The notes under the pieces were generated by a model that was not told the DNA's origin, ran no database searches, and saw nothing but the letters and a program-made list of their open reading frames with translations. Below, in pieces: positions 47,220 to 58,580 of a stretch of DNA of 64,000 nucleotides (positions within the stretch are counted from its first letter, which is position 1; every line of letters starts with the position of its first letter). Made by a program: the position numbers and the translations under genes. Source of the stretch: Triglochin maritima (taxonomy: Eukaryota > Streptophyta > Magnoliopsida > Alismatales > Juncaginaceae); contig OY821772.1 in assembly GCA_963682175.1 (NCBI GenBank), forward strand, positions 52,040,925 to 52,104,924, written 5' to 3'.

Positions 47220-48850
47220 ATAGAATCATATTCAAGAAAATTCTGAATCAACTTCATCCTTGTCTGTAATTCATCAAGCTCTTCATAAATCTCCTAAAAA
47301 CTCAAGTGAGACTTATCCTCCACAATAAATCTATGCACTGTGCCATCCAATTCAATTGAGTTGTATCTTGCTACCTTCTTGTACTGCATTCCCCTTTTCA
47401 TCTTCCATGATCTCGCAACCCCATCCCAGTGCCCCAAGGACGTATATATATATATATATATATTTGAAAGAAACACATAGTTTGCGGTGTTCCATGGCTC
47501 GAGATCAAAGAGAAATTAAGCTGCTATTTCGGCTAGTTTGATTTCACGATGGAAGCTGCAACCTCCCAAGAGCGTTCCCCAGACTACAGAGTCTGCTTTC
47601 ATGGGCATGCTTGTGATGAGCTTGTAAGCATCATTCAGAAGCCCGCCCCGCCCCAATAGATCTACCATGCAACCATAGTGCTCTAGCTTTGATCTAATTC
47701 CAAACTTCTTCTCCATGGAATTTAAAAGGTCACAACATTGATTAACCGATCCTCCATGCGTGCATGCCAAAAGAACGTCGACAAACGTGATATCATCTGG
47801 ACCGAGTCCTTTCTCCTGAACATGATGTTGTCGCAAACATGTCAGCTTAAAGTCAAAAAACATAGTCTCTCATTGGTAGTCAAAAGGAGGAAAAACCTAA
47901 ATCTCTTGGTAAAAACTAAAAAATCAAAATCCACTAATTTCCATTAGGTGCTTGAATTTAAAAGAAATGGTAAGTCAATCAAATTTCACATTGATTCAAC
48001 ACCAACATCAACATATTGGACCCCCACTTCTAACTTATGCTATTTACATGCAGACATGAAAATATTATTAATCATAGCCCCTAGTAGCATAGAAAATCGA
48101 AAAAATAACTTTGATTGACGTGTAGAGGAATATCATGGAACAAGTCACTGCATTGATTGTGAAAGAAATATAAACTTCTACATGATTTTTTTTCTCTCAC
48201 TTTCTTAGTATTGCAACTCGAAGAAAATGCTCAATCAATCAAAATTCACACTCAAGAGATCATATGACAACAAAGCCAAGAAATCTCTACACAACGGTAA
48301 AATAATACTAACCAGCATGTCATGGAAGAGCTCCAACGCCTCCTTCCATTTCCCATGCATGGCCAAACTAACAATCATCGAGTTCCACGAGCAAACGTTC
48401 CTCCTCCACCCAATCTCCTCAAACACCCTTCTCGCATCGTCAATACTCCAACACTTGGCGTACATCTCCGCAAGCGCATTACCAACGAACAAATTCCCCA
48501 CAAACACATTCTTCCTCGCATAACCCTCAATCTAGCTCCCTGTCTCCAAGGCCCTGAGGTGCGCGCACACGAGAAGCACGCTGGTAAGCGCGACCTTATT
48601 CGGCCTGACCCCACCATCCCTCCACATCGCCTCCTTGTACAATCCGTTCTGCGCATACCCCGAAACTGTCGCCGTCCAAGAGATCAAATTCTACTCACAC
48701 ATTCCATCAAACACCTCCCAAACAGCCTCGACAACCCCAATCCAATTATACCCGACGACCAACACGTTCCACCCGGCAACATCCCTCTCGGGCATTTCAA
48801 CAAACACCACCCTTGCCGATCCGACAAAGTGGAGTCTGGCGTAAAGGTAT
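47220..48850 (-). pseudogene. PPR protein (PLS class with E/E+ tail) pseudogene, two exons
   Basis: Minus strand. The 5' exon remnant (48850-48313) encodes PPR repeats (ARVVFVEMPERDVAGWNVLV, SGYAQNGLYKEAM, GNALAEMYAKC, VCSWNSMIVSLAMHGKWKEAL). It ends FHDML at donor GTTAGT. A 497-bp intron (47816-48312) with acceptor CAG leads in frame to EKGLGPDDITFVDVLLACTH and the E region (YGCMVDLLGRGGLLNDAYKL), then an E+-like tail (GTVHRFIVEDKSH) to about 47220. Inactivating changes include stops after DGMCE, at ALETGS (a Trp codon), after LAEIAA and near 47294, plus a TA microsatellite (47442-47462) expanded in the region that should encode SNIYA. The N-terminal repeats are missing beyond 48850. Family members act in organelle RNA editing. 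Confidence 0.85.
47442..47462. repeat. TA microsatellite inside the PPR pseudogene
   Basis: About ten TA units, read on the minus strand as repeated Ile-Tyr, replacing part of the conserved segment after LSNIY. Confidence 0.85.
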
Positions 48851-48865
48851 GTTCATGGGGGTATT

Positions 48866-49046
48866 TGCCTTAGTTTTGATGTTGGAATTTTACCGTAATA
48901 ATAAGACTTCATATGTTTAAGATTTAAAAAAAGTAAAACAACAAGAAATAATTATCTATATGACTCCCGAAAAAATTCATCAATCTGTACCACATTTTAA
49001 TTTTATGTCTTAACGATGTAAATGCTATCTAGGCCACCCTGCATTT
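48866..49046. repeat. dispersed repeat, partner at 11206-11392
   Basis: Same orientation as the partner, sharing TTTTGATGTTGGAAT, GACTCCCGAAAAAATTCATC and CTTAACGATGTAAATGCTAT. It starts exactly where PPR homology stops. Confidence 0.75.
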
Positions 49047-49157
49047 TCACTGCACAATTCTTATAAACAAATTCGACGCTATTACTTGCTAATTGATCAC
49101 CAACTAGGTAACCCAATGCTTGTTGAAACTTGTGGTATCGTTGATTTGACATATGTT

Positions 49158-49442
49158 TGTTAATGAATTATTAGAATTGATGAGGAGGAATGTGTGTTTG
49201 TTTGTGATTATTATTTGATTACAATTTTGTGAGTACAAAAATAGTGTACAAGAACTAAGAGGGAAATAATGATGCTTTGGAGATCCTGTTTTCCATCTTT
49301 GTGTAGCTGTTGTGGTCTTTCTATTCTTGCATGTAGCCGTTGTAGCATTGTCTTATAAGTTGATGCGTGATTTGTCTTATTTGATATAGAGGTGATGAGA
49401 TCAAATCTGATCAATCAGGTCGGGTGAACCGTTATTTTAACA
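49158..49442 (-). repeat. 3' LTR of Copia family E (285 bp)
   Basis: Follows the polypurine tract CTTGAGGGGG (minus strand) and has inverted ends TGTTAA and TTAACA. The pol stop codon TAA lies inside its first bases. Confidence 0.75.
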
Positions 49443-50840
49443 CCCCCTCAAGTGGATTCCGAAAGAGATTGAAGGATCATAGCTTCTGAGAATGGTTTGG
49501 AAGTGCGTCTTATTCAGAGATTTGGTGAATATGTCTGCTAACTGATCTTTACTTTGGACATAAGGAACCTCAATTTCTTTGGTTTGTAACTTATCTCGAA
49601 TGAAGTGATAGTGAACTTCAATGTGTTTGGTTTGCTCATGAAAAACTAGGTTCATTGCTATATGACGAGCAACATGATTGTCACAAAATATTTGCATTGG
49701 TTCTTCGCACGGTACCTTCATTTCATTCAACAGTTGTTTCAGCCATATAAGCTCACTAGTGGTAGATGATATTGCACGATATTCTGCTTCAGCGCTTGAT
49801 CTAGCTACTACGTTTTGTTTCTTGCTCCTCCAAGTGACGAGGTTTCCTCCCACGAAAGTGCAGAAACCAGTAGTGGATTTCCGGTCGAAGCGACCAACCC
49901 AATCTGCATCGGAGTAGCCAACTATAGAGTTAGAATTGTTTGATTTCATCCATATTCCCTGAGCTAGAGTTTTTTTTTTAAATATCTAAGGATTCTATCA
50001 ACTATGTCAAGGTGATGAGTGCGAGGAGCATGCATGAATTGACTAACAGTACTAACAACATATGTGATATCAGGATTTGTGATTGTTAGGTAAATGAGTT
50101 TTCCAACAAGTCGTTGATATTGCCTTATATCTTCTAGTGGTTCTCCATCTGTAGGGTTAGTTTTTTGGTTGGTTTCAATAGGTGTGTCAACCGATTTAAC
50201 TCCTAACTTTCATGTTTCACGAAGCAAATCAAGTACATATTTTCGTTGAGATAAAAATAATCCCGTCTTTGAGTATGCAATTTGAATGCCTAGGAAATAC
50301 TTCATGAACCCTAAGTCTTTGATGTCATATTTAGATTTTAGGTAAGATTTTACTAAGTTGATTTCTTTATCGTTATTTCCTGTAATTATGATGTCATCAA
50401 CATATACAAGTACAATGATGGTGGTATTATCGAAATGCTTGATGAACATAGATGCATCTGCAGAATATTTTGAAAAACCAGAAGATAGTAGGGAGTGACT
50501 GAGTTTTACACACCATGGTCGAGGGATTGCTTCAATCCATTAATGGATTTGTGCAATTTGTAAACCTAATTTTGAAGAGAGTCGACGCCCGGAGGAAGAG
50601 TCGTGTAGACTTCTTCTAATGTACATTGAAGAAAAGTATTTCTAACATCCATTTGAAAAAGGTTCCACCCATGGTCAACAACAATGAATAAGAGGACCCT
50701 AACGATGTTCATTTTTACGACAGGAGCAAAAGTTTCTTGATAGTCAAGGCCGTAGGTTTGAGTATAATCTTTAGCAACTAATTTGGTTTTATATATGTCA
50801 ATTTTCCCATTACTGTTATACTTGATTTTATATACCCATT

Positions 50841-53107
50841 TGAAATGAATGTGTTCTAAAAGTTTTACTTTTAAATGTCAATTATTATGAATTGAATGAG
50901 AAATCATTTTTGTTCCTTCTTTATGTTATTCGTCTTTTAAAAGAGTTAAGGAAGAGGCTCTTGGTCCTTAACCGTAGAGCTCTAAAAGATATTGGTTTAC
51001 ATAAAACAAAAGTTATTCACAATCATGGTAATTAATGAAGGGAATTTGTTCTAAAAGTTTTACTTTTAAATGTCAATTATTATGAATTAATTGAGAAATC
51101 ATTTTGTTCCTTGTTTATATTATTCGTCTTTTGGAAGTGTTAAGGAAGAGGCTCTTGGTCCTTAACCGTAGAGCTCTAAAAGATATTGGTTTACATAAAA
51201 CAAAAGATATTCGCAATCATGGTAATTAACATGGGACATTAATTACCGAGTTAAGATTGTCGTGTTGGTCATAGATCATTGTAGCTCTACAAGTGAGTGA
51301 CGACACGGGTATGCAAAAGAGGAAAATATTACTTTTGTATACTGAATAGACCTAATAAGTAAAATATTATAGAAATGTGTTTCTGTGTCATTAATATTTT
51401 ACTGTGTCTTTGGTCCTTTGATATGAGACTTATATCCAATAACTTAAGGGATGCTTAATTAGATTAGTGTCTTGAGCTATCGATGAGTTTAGTGTAAAGG
51501 CATTGATTGGTTAAGTATGACTTTCGTTGGAGAAGACAGTTAGTCAAAAGATTATCATTGCCCCTCTTAATTGAGTGATGATATTAGTGGGACCCTTGAT
51601 AAAGCAAAGTTATAATGTGCACAATGTGATTTGAGTTAAGTCACATATTTATAACTAGCTTAAAGAGATCAAGAAATGAATACTAATTCAAAGATGACAC
51701 AATACTATTTTGTGTGTATTCTTAATATCATGAGGCAAGGGACGGACACAAGTGTTGCACTCCATCACTAAATGGATCGGGTTTTTGGTTCGAGTGGAAT
51801 TAAGACATCTAACTAATTGGGAGCTATAATGTGTAGCTAGATACCGCTTATATCTTGTGATATTAAGCTCTTTATATCACTGTCAACTTAGTCTAGATCA
51901 TCCCATAGGTCACACCACAAAACTGGGAAAAAAGAAATGGGGATTTTGAGTTCATAGGATGTGTCGGGTCTCATGTGGAAAATTTGACACATGGGGTGAA
52001 CAAGCAAAATCAAAATTATGTTGTGGTTAATAACATAATTAGAATCTAAATTAAATTCATATGTGATGTAAATATTATGGGGTGTAATGATTAATCATTA
52101 CATAGGATAATATGTTACATAAGTTGTGAATTTACTACTAATCCCGAAATGTGAAATTTTGTAGGGGTTAAACCGAAATTTGACAAGTCTGCATGCACTG
52201 TGCAAAAACGGTCGACCGTTAAACCATTAACGGTCGACCGAATGTTGCGCGGTCGACCGCAATGTTGCACGGTCGACCGGATGTGTATCGATCGTAACGA
52301 GAATTTCGTCTATTCGTTTTCGGTCGACCGAGTATTCTCGGTCGGTCGACCGAACATTGCGATGAATTTTTTTTGTTACGAACGGTCGACCGAGTATATC
52401 GATCGGTCGATCGAAACTCGGTCTAAGCGGTCGACCGGACCTCGCAAACGGTCGACCGGACAGACGGTTTTATGCAGAATTAATTTAAGAATTAATTAGA
52501 TCATGCCTGGAATTGGTCCATAATTGATTTAATTCGTGGCTAAGATTATTTATTAATAAATAATGGATGGTTAGATAGAATTTTGCATGAAATCATGGGC
52601 AAGGGGTTGCACATGAATATGTAATTTGCAGAGAACTTATAAATAAAAGTTTATCTCATTACCTCATTAATTTCATTCATTATTTTCTTGTGCAAAATTC
52701 TTTTTCCATAATTCTCCACGAAAATTCCTTAATTCTTAAGTTTAGTTTTAGTTCTTAAGAGATCATCTTCTCAAGGGAATTAAAGAGGGGTTAGTAATTA
52801 AATTCTAAACCCTATCGGAGATTGAGAGACTAGCTTCCTTCTCTCCGATCTTGTTTAGAGTTTGGTGAATACTCTGAGGCATCCGGCGCAGCGAAAGCAT
52901 CCCCAACGTCTCCGAATCTTCAAGAAGTTTTAGAGAACTTCTAGGTATAAATTTCGGAACCCATATTTGTTTTAATAAAGTTTTGAAACTAGATATTGAA
53001 ACAAATTGAAGCATGCATGAAATAAATTATAGAAAATTGTAAATTGATCCTTATTATGCATAAAAATTCGAAATATATATATGTATAATTAAACATGAAA
53101 TCCTACA
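50841..53107 (+). repeat. 5' LTR of family A (2267 bp) with internal 195-bp duplication
   Basis: The first 195 bp (50841-51035) are repeated from 51036, where the second unit begins TGAAGGGAATTTG. Palindrome array at 52208-52456, TATAAATAAA near 52630, and end TCCTACA. Confidence 0.9.
52208..52456. promoter_or_regulatory. dense CGGTCGACCG palindrome array, family A 5' LTR
   Basis: About 11 sites in 250 bp, nine or so exact, for example at the start (ACGGTCGACCGT) and in GCGGTCGACCGC, where the palindrome extends to 12 bp with varied outer bases. The TATA-like TATAAATAAA lies about 170 bp downstream. Confidence 0.6.
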
Positions 53108-54695
53108 GTGGTATCAGAGCTTAGGGTTCAATTTTCTTATGATTTAAGGCTGTAAACAAATTTAGTTTACCATCTAGGATTTAAACAATTCGTTTTACCG
53201 GTTTTTCAGTCCTTAAATGTTTTGTTGAAATAATTCTTTGTAATAATTCTTTTTAAATGTTTTAAGTGGTTTAAAACATGTCATGTAATTATTAGAATTA
53301 TAATTTAGACATAAGTCTAACTTGCAATAATTTCGTTTTAAGTATAAACGATTATTTTGTAAGAGAATCAACAAAACCGAAAAACTACGGTTCATCTTTC
53401 CTTTTAGGAAATTGGATGGACAGCGGTTCAAAAATTGTTTTTGAACATGTTGATGGATGAAAAACGTTTTTAATGGATTTCAAAATGTTTTTCAAAGAAT
53501 TGTTTAGGATTCTAGATGATTGATAAACTAGATTGCATAGTTTATAGCAATATTGCGTGCATGGATGCTCGAGTTGTCTTTGCAGGAATTGTGGGTTTAT
53601 ATGTTCCAAATCAGCAATTATGAATGTATGTAATCATTATTATACAGGGGCTTATGTATGTAAAAGCCAAAATTCTCTCTCTTTCCGTCTTTTAGATAGT
53701 TGCATATGCATATGAGAGGTTTTTACATAGGACTTGCACTAATCGGTTTTTATCGAATGTGAGGAGTATGTTTATTTTCTGTAAAATCTACATCTCCGGT
53801 GCAAGAGGAAGTCGCCGCTGTAGCGCATCGGTCGAGGATTGAAGATCAGGGATCGAGGATCGAGGATCAAAGGGAACATATAAACTCACGCGATGTGGAT
53901 TGTGTGAATGTTTAATTTCTGTTTTTATCTTCCTATGCATGTGATGAATGTGTTGAATATTAGGATGTGTATAATTAATAATATGCATGATAACCTAAAA
54001 TTCTAAATCACATGTTAAATTGTCCAACAAAAATTAAGAATAGTTTTCCTTCTTATTTCATCCACTAGCAGTCATTGATCGAGGGATACTCTGCTCGCCC
54101 TTAGCGGGAGATAGCTCCCTCCAAGTTTGGGAATAGTGGGAGATATAATGGTTGTCTATTGTTGTGCCACAATTAAATATATGAGGTGTGTTTCACCCTA
54201 GTGAACCCCAAGTATGTTTAGTTGTGAATACAATAGATAAACGTATCTCGTATCAAATGAAAATAAGTTTTCTTAACATTACCTAGAGCCCTCGCTCGGT
54301 TTTGGGAAAAAAGTTTTTCTTACGAGGATAGGTCGTATTCCCTCATAATTAAAACGACAAGAGTCACAAGAGTTTGAAGATGCTAAATGTTGCTAAAACT
54401 CAAAAAGGTTGTGATTAGAAAATGTTTTCTTACCTTGATATTGTAATGTATTCGATAGCCCTTAGCTAGTCTATATTACAATTGATGGGATCTTGGATTG
54501 TTGCATTTATGGGCAATATTTTTATTTGCAACATTTACATTTATATTCGATATATGTATGCATTTTGAGTCCATGGGATTGAGGAAGCATGTAGATTGGC
54601 TTGATGATTGATATGTAATGGGGTTTACCCTAGTTATTATTGTTTTATACATTGAGAATGTATGTGAGAGAAAACTTTGATAACAAGTGGGAGAT
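53108..54695 (+). other. non-coding internal region of family A
   Basis: Primer-binding site, then AT-rich DNA without gag or pol similarity on either strand. All frames are short and lack domains. It ends in the polypurine tract. Confidence 0.75.
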
Positions 54696-56829
54696 TGAAA
54701 GGAATGTGTTCTAAAAGTTTTACTTGTAAATGTCAATTATTATAAATTGAATGAGAAATCATTTTTGTTCCTTGTTTATGTTATTCGTCTTTTAGAAGAG
54801 TTAAGGAAGATGCTCTTGATCCTTAACCGTAGAGCTCTAAAAGATATTGGTTTACATAAAACAAAAGATATTCACAATCATGGTAATTAATATGGGACAT
54901 TGATTACCAAGTTAAGATTGTCGTGTTGGTCATAGATCATTGTAGCTCTACACGTGAGTGACAACACGGGTACGCAAAAGAGGAAAATATTACTTTTGTA
55001 TACTGAATAGACCTAATAAGTAAAATATTATAGAAATGTGTTTCTGTGTCATTAATATTTTACTGTGTCTTTGGTCCTTTGATATGAGACTTATATCCGA
55101 TCACTTAAGGAGTGCTTAATTAGACTAGTGTCTTAAGCTATCAATGAGTGTAGTGCAAAGACATTAGTTGGTTAAGTATGACTTTTGTTGGAGAAGACAG
55201 TTAGTCAAAAGATTATCATTGCGCCTCTTAATTGAGTGATAATATTAGTGGGTCCTTTGATAAAACAAATTTATAATGTGCAAAATGTGATTTGAGTTAA
55301 GTCACATATTTATAACTAGCTTAAAGAGATCAAGAAATGAATACTAATACAAAGATGACACAATACTACTTTGTGTGTATTCTTAATATCATGAGGCAAG
55401 GGACGGACACAAGTGGTGCACTCCATCACTAAATGGATCGGGTTTTGGTTCGAGTGGAATTAAGACATCTAACTAATTGGGAGCTATAATGTGTAGCTAG
55501 ATACCGCTTATAGCTTGTGATATTAAGCTCTTAATATCACTGTCAACTTAGTCTAGATCCTCCTATAGGTCACACCGCAAAAACTGGGAAATAAGAAGCT
55601 TGATTTTTGGTTCATATGATGTGTCGGGTTTCTTATAGAAAATATGACACATGTGGTGAACAAGTAAAATCAATTATGTTGTGATATATAACGTAATTAG
55701 AATCATGATAAATTCATATGAGATGCATATATTATGGCGTGCAATAATTTATTGTTGCATAGGATAATATATTGCATAAGTTGTGAATTTGCTAAAACCC
55801 CCTAAAGTTCAAAATTTTTGTAAATAAATCCAAAATTTGAAAAGGCAAAATCGGGTAAAAGTTCGGTAATCCGTTTATGGTTCGGTCGACCGAAGGTTCT
55901 GTGGATCGGTCAACCGAACATGGAACGGATGGTCAAAATTGATTGACCGAACTTGACCAAAGTGCCTGGAGTTCTGGTTCGGTATACCGAACCAGGAACG
56001 GTCGACCGAACAATGTCCAGTTCCGATATTTTCGGTTAACCGAATGGCACTCGGTTTTAGACGTGGGTTCGTCCGATCGGTTAAGGAGAATTTTTCTCCT
56101 TAAGAATCGGTCGTTCGTCTGATGCACGGTAAACCAAACGTGACATATTCGGTTAACCGAGTGTGACTCGGTAAACCGAACCCCGATCGATTTTCTGTCT
56201 TTGATAATTAAGAGATTAATTTGATCGATGGTTGGATTAGCTCCGAACTTGGTCAAACATTTTGTGGATGCATGTAATGCATTATGGAATTAGTTTGTGA
56301 GAGAAAATGTCAAGAGAACATGACTTAAGAATAGCCATGATTGAGAGTAAGATTGGAACCTATAGATAGGTCTTTATTCTCCTTAATTATGTGAGATGTT
56401 TTTCTAATTGTTTTCTCTCCAAATTCACCACAAAAAGCCACGAAAATTCTCTTAGTTTTCTAAGTCTTTGGAAGGAGAAATCTCAGAGATTAAGGAAATG
56501 GTTTGTAGCTAGATTCTAAGCTAGTTCGGAGATTGATTGACTAGCTCCTTTCTCTCCGACCTTGTTTAGGGTTTGGTGAATACTCGGAGGCATCCGGCAC
56601 AACGGGAAGCGACGATCGTCATCCTCAACGTCTCCGGATCATCAAGAAGTTTTAGAGAACTTCTAGGTATGAAATTCGGAGCCCATGTTTGTTTTAATAA
56701 AGTTTTGAAACTAGTTATTGAAACAAACTGATGCATGCATGAAACAAATCATAGAAAAATTGTAATTGATCCTTATTGTGCATAAAAATTTCGAAAATAA
56801 ATATGTGCAATTATACTAGAAATCCTACA
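54696..56829 (+). repeat. 3' LTR of family A (2134 bp)
   Basis: Same ends as the 5' LTR without the 195-bp duplication. Most of its length aligns well with the 5' LTR, but the palindrome array (55878-56180) differs strongly in site sequence and spacing. Confidence 0.9.
55878..56180. promoter_or_regulatory. CGGT-NN-ACCG array with varying core, family A 3' LTR
   Basis: Sites include CGGTCGACCG (about 55882, 55998), CGGTATACCG (55980), CGGTTAACCG (56033, 56151), CGGTCAACCG and CGGTAAACCG (56170). Three different cores (CG, AT, TA) each give a perfect palindrome. Confidence 0.6.
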
Positions 56830-57007
56830 CCATTTACATCCTACGGGTTTGGTGCCTGGTTTAGCCGAAACCATGGACCAAGTGTGATTTTTCCTTAAAG
56901 CTTCTAGTTCGTCATTCATAGCTTTTACCCAATTAGGATCCCTAAGAGCTTCGTGATAAGAGGTAGGTTCTTGGTGAGCATCTATTTTATCTATAAAGCT
57001 TTGGTGG

Positions 57008-57268
57008 TTAGTCGCGACCCGGTATGGTGGGCATAACGATGCACGATGGTTGAGCAGCCATCGCTGGATAGCATCGATCCCTCAGAGTTTTGGGTTGCAC
57101 AACAGGTGGGTCCACTACGTTCTCACCCATTGGATCTGGGTGAGGTGGTGCAACAGGTGCATTGGGGCTAAGTTCCAGACTGGAATCTAGATGAACTCGT
57201 GAGAGTCGATTACTCAAGTCCTGAATCCAAATCTGAGTGCACCGGGTTGAATAAATTTTTGAATTCAA
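57008..57268 (-). pseudogene. gag N-terminus of left Gypsy copy (truncated)
   Basis: An 86-codon frame nearly identical to the first 86 codons of the gag at 63430 (IWIQDLSNRLSRVHLDSSLE, HPDPMGENVVDPPVVQP, CIVMPTIPGRD). It breaks off at about 57011, where Copia E sequence begins. Confidence 0.85.
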
Positions 57269-58556
57269 ATTCGAAATTTAAATTCCAAATTTAATTTCAA
57301 GAATTAATTACAATTTTTTTTTAATTTTCGTTTTTTTTATGTTTTTTTTTCAAAAGGGAAACAAACAATAGAATGGGGAAAGATGAGAAAGGAATCCTAA
57401 TCTAGAGAATTTAGGTGAGAAGAGAAAGAAGACTCAGATGAGAAGGGAAACTTAACTCTAAAGATAGAAAGGAGGGTCGGTCAGAGGTTTCCCAAACAAG
57501 CACGGTTCAAACAATCCTAGACCTAGTGTCTCTTAGATCTAGACGACTCCTAACTGATTGAGTCGAATCGATTCGCTTGATTCACCTCCCTCACTAATCA
57601 AACCAACTTGGCCAGGCCGTGTATAGCTAGTGGGGGCGCTTCCGACAGAGTCGGTGCCAATTAGACAACCACTTCGCTTGGAAGACTTACGTCAACACAA
57701 AAACACTTTCTAGACACCAAATTAAATTCAATCGGCTTTAGGTCATAGCAAGTTAAACATATTCTTCTCCTTAAATGAGTCTGAGTCCTTAGGGGTCAAT
57801 GTCTAATTGATTTTAATTTAAGGCTTGGGTGACACTTTAGGATTGTGATTTGTGGGCCACGGAAGGGTGATGAAATCTCCACCGTATCTTTGCCTACGGA
57901 GTTGCCCTTAAGATAGTTTAACTTAGATCTAATAAAGATAGTCAAACAATGGTCTTTAGAGGGGGGCAAATGCAAGGTTATATGCAACTAGATTATATGC
58001 TTAAATGCAATCGATGAAAACCACGATACGTACCTTGACTCCAGCACTCTTCAACAGAAATTGATTTGCAAGAATTTAGCAAGAATAATGCATACAAAAC
58101 ACTAGATGATGCATGCACTAAGACCTTTCTAATTTTGCCAATTTTAGGTCAGAGTTGAATTATTGCCAATTATGGAATTTTTGCCCTAACACATGCAGTT
58201 CTATGAAAAGGAAATTTTCTGAAAATAGAAATTACGAGGAAAAAGGCAACAAAGGTTACCTACGCAATGCTCAGTCGGGTTCGCCGCCCGCTCTCGAAAT
58301 TTCAGTAGCTCCACGCGTCCACCCAGAGATGGTGCTAACCCCAGAAAAATTTGAAGCCCAGACGTTTCAGGTGTGCGGCGATTCCGCCGCAGGTTGCTCT
58401 TGGTATGCGGCGATTTCGCCGCTCGTTTAGCTCCGACTGTGCTCGGATTTCACCGTGCACTCTGTTGTCTCCTGAAACACAAATCCAAATAGTTAGATCG
58501 CACACAAGATAAACAGAATAAAATCGAAATCAACAAAAAACAAAATCTACGTCGCC

Positions 58557-58574
58557 TCCCCGGCAACGGCGCCA
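58557..58574 (-). other. Gypsy primer-binding site
   Basis: TGGCGCCGTTGCCGGGGA on the minus strand, six bases inside the LTR end. It is the conserved Athila/Tat-type primer-binding site, complementary to the 3' end of a tRNA-Asp type. Confidence 0.85.
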
Positions 58575-58580
58575 AAAATT

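Larger units (their letters stand above)
50841..56829 (+). mobile_element. complete non-coding LTR retrotransposon (family A, LARD-like)
   Basis: Exact TSD CCATT at 50836-50840 and 56830-56834. 5' LTR 50841-53107, PBS TGGTATCAGAGC 53109-53120, a 1.6-kb internal region with no credible protein, polypurine tract AAGTGGGAGAT 54685-54695, 3' LTR 54696-56829. Ends are TGAAA and CCTACA. It is large, non-autonomous and dependent on a helper Copia element. Confidence 0.92.
49437..57005 (-). pseudogene. Copia family E pol (RT and RNase H), interrupted and frameshifted
   Basis: Minus-strand segments: HQEPTSYHEALRDPNWVKAM and LRKNHTWSMV (56990-56830), then, beyond the nested element, WVYKIKYNSNGKI, KLVAKDYTQTYGLDYQETFA and the active-site segment IIVLVYVDDIIITGNN (50449-50210, catalytic YVDD intact). 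Next is the RNase H part 49949-49437 (YSDADWVGRFDRKSTTGFC, ARSSAEAEYRA, FCDNHVARHIA, HEQTKHIEV). Frameshifts separate the RT pieces. Gag, protease and integrase are not in the window. Confidence 0.83.
49158..57010 (-). mobile_element. Copia element family E, 5'-truncated, host of a family A element
   Basis: Minus strand: RT N-terminal part (57005-56830), interruption by family A (50841-56829), RT remainder, RNase H, polypurine tract, 3' LTR (49158-49442, TGTTAAAAT to CATTAACA). Removing family A and one CCATT restores codons GCKWVYKIKY across the junction. The 5' side is cut at about 57011 by Gypsy DNA. Confidence 0.83.

Noticed and set aside
52200..52499. 99-codon Arg/Asp-rich frame (also 13229-13543 and 38528-38740)
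   Set aside because: Translation of the CGGTCGACCG palindrome array, which yields repeated Val-Asp-Arg; a repeat artefact.
57008..57268. Independent small host gene
   Set aside because: Nearly identical to the first 86 codons of the Gypsy gag at 63430.
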